6,248 bases of DNA from Clostridia bacterium. GTDB lineage: Bacteria > Bacillota > Clostridia > Oscillospirales > Acutalibacteraceae. Below the pieces are notes generated by a model. It saw nothing but the letters and a program-made list of their open reading frames with translations, searched no databases and was not told where the DNA came from. The stretch covers positions 1-6,248 of the forward strand of contig CAAFXQ010000173.1 of NCBI GenBank assembly GCA_900767015.1, given 5' to 3'. This document shows, one piece after another, positions 5,351 through 6,248 of this stretch. Each line of letters starts with the position of its first letter. Position 1 is the first letter of the stretch. Both the position numbers and the translations under genes were made by a program.

Positions 5351-6248
5351 ATGAAAAACTTGAAAAAGATAGTATTGACGGCTGCTGCCTTCCTGTTTAT
5401 TTTGTTACTTGTTGCTGTTTCAGCTTTTGCCGCCGACGGTTCGCCCGAAGAAAAGCTGAAAAGTGCAAACGGTATTCTTTCCGTTTCCCACCGGGGCAAC
5501 AGCGCTGATTTTCCCGAAAATTCATTGGAGGCCATCAAAAGCGCCGAAGAAATCGGAGCCGATCTTGTCAGCGTCAGTGTCGGCAAAACCGCTGACGGCG
5601 TGTTGGTTCTCTGCGATACGACCGTGCCGCTTTCTCGGGTCTGCAAAACCGACAAAGCCTGTATATCCGAAATCGGTTCTTCCGGGCTTGCCGGACTTTA
5701 TCTTTATGACGGCGACGGGTCGGTCAGCGACTATACAATGGCGACGCTTGAAGAAGCTGTGAGGACGATTGACAACAGTCTGCTTATTCTCGATAATGCG
5801 TGGTCTTACCGGGACGAGGTTTATGCTCTTTTAAAAGCCACAGGCAAGGAAAGCCGTGTCCTTCTCAGAACCGACGTGTCCTCAAAGGAAATTGCCGAAT
5901 GGACAAAGGTAAATCCGGGACTTTTTGTAATAGGCGTCTACAAAGCCAACATAGTATTTAATGCCGTCTCGCATTTTAACCGCCTGACGGAAAACGGACA
6001 GCCGCTTGTTCAGTATCAGAGCAAGAACTATTTCAATGTTTCTTTCGGCTCTTTTGTTGCTGACCGCTTTTCGTCAAGCGACAGCACAAGGGCGATTGCC
6101 GCAATGTACAGCCCCGATCTTTGCGGTCAGAGGCCGGATAATTGTGTCGGCTGGGACGAAATGATCGAAAGAGGCTATTCGGTGATTGAAACCAATTGTA
6201 TCGCTTCTCTTGTCAGCTATATCCGATCCGCCGAAGAAGCGAGAAACA
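5351..6248 (+). CDS. Secreted GDPD-fold protein lacking catalytic residues, 3' end beyond the window
   Basis: At least 299 residues, still open at the right edge. The N-terminus MKNLKKIVLTAAAFLFILL leads to VSAFA, followed by ADGS: a Sec signal peptide probably cut after Ala27, with no lipobox Cys. Residues 44-95 align by eye with the start of glycerophosphodiester phosphodiesterase barrels: SHRG (46-49), PENSLEAI (55-62), GADLVSVSV (69-77), TADGVLVLCD (80-89). GYSVIETN (275-282) matches the closing G-x-x-x-I-x-T-D strand. Key positions have changed: the metal-binding E-x-D pair is Ser74-x-Ser76, the catalytic His of the HD motif is Cys88, and the closing T-D is T-N. Only the His47-Arg48 pair remains. 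An active diesterase is therefore unlikely; a binding or structural extracellular role is inference. AAAGG lies 10 nt before the ATG. Another TIM-barrel family is possible but less likely. Confidence 0.8.
   Translation, partial: MKNLKKIVLTAAAFLFILLLVAVSAFAADGSPEEKLKSANGILSVSHRGNSADFPENSLEAIKSAEEIGADLVSVSVGKTADGVLVLCDTTVPLSRVCKTDKACISEIGSSGLAGLYLYDGDGSVSDYTMATLEEAVRTIDNSLLILDNAWSYRDEVYALLKATGKESRVLLRTDVSSKEIAEWTKVNPGLFVIGVYKANIVFNAVSHFNRLTENGQPLVQYQSKNYFNVSFGSFVADRFSSSDSTRAIAAMYSPDLCGQRPDNCVGWDEMIERGYSVIETNCIASLVSYIRSAEEARN

Noticed and set aside
5290..5508. Overlapping open frames at the start of the GDPD-like gene, both strands
   Set aside because: They cross the promoter and signal-peptide codons in other frames and show no motif.
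1..6248. CRISPR array, rRNA or prophage genes
   Set aside because: No regularly spaced repeats, conserved rRNA blocks or phage-type proteins were seen anywhere in the window.

Overview
The window reads as a piece of chromosome from a clostridial Firmicute (class Clostridia), plausibly an uncultured gut member of the Oscillospiraceae/Ruminococcaceae type. The strongest evidence is a SCIFF (six cysteines in forty-five residues) peptide next to its radical SAM/SPASM maturase, a pair found almost throughout Clostridia. Strong GGAGG ribosome sites, sigma-A promoters with extended -10 boxes, intermediate GC and genetic code 11 fit this. The family or genus is inference only.

Layout. Positions 1-135 hold a long imperfect palindrome (paired arms 30-50 and 114-135), probably a dispersed repeat and possibly the reason the sequence begins here. 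It runs into the 5' end of an acyltransferase-3 family reading frame (112-1065, +) that lacks its normal N-terminus and has no ribosome site, so it is probably a decayed or truncated gene. From 1016 to 5065 everything is on the minus strand and forms one co-directional cluster. Read 5'->3' it consists of a promoter (5131-5103), the SCIFF precursor scfA (5065-4913), an attenuator-like terminator hairpin (4896-4867), the radical SAM maturase scfB (4756-3371), an Orn/Lys/Arg-decarboxylase-like PLP enzyme (3371-2019, overlapping scfB by 1 nt), a YghZ/Gpr-type aldo/keto reductase (2014-1016) and an intrinsic terminator (1007-974). Divergent from scfA, with its own promoter (5293-5321), is a secreted GDPD-fold protein (5351 to the right edge, incomplete).

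How it works together. The small Cys-rich precursor is transcribed from a strong promoter. A hairpin before scfB should keep precursor in excess over enzyme. ScfB carries an N-terminal recognition domain, a CxxxCxxC radical SAM core and a complete SPASM cysteine set, so it should install a Cys-based thioether in the peptide (ranthipeptide). The decarboxylase-like enzyme and the aldo/keto reductase are tightly coupled downstream, but any role in peptide maturation is unproven and they may be metabolic passengers.

Most notable points: (1) the peptide has Gly at position 37, where the characterised SCIFF peptides have the Thr that accepts the thioether from Cys32, and it also has a seventh Cys at position 13 in the leader; (2) the divergent secreted GDPD-like protein has lost its metal ligands and second catalytic His and looks like a pseudoenzyme; (3) the palindromic element supplies the apparent start codon and first residues of the acyltransferase frame.
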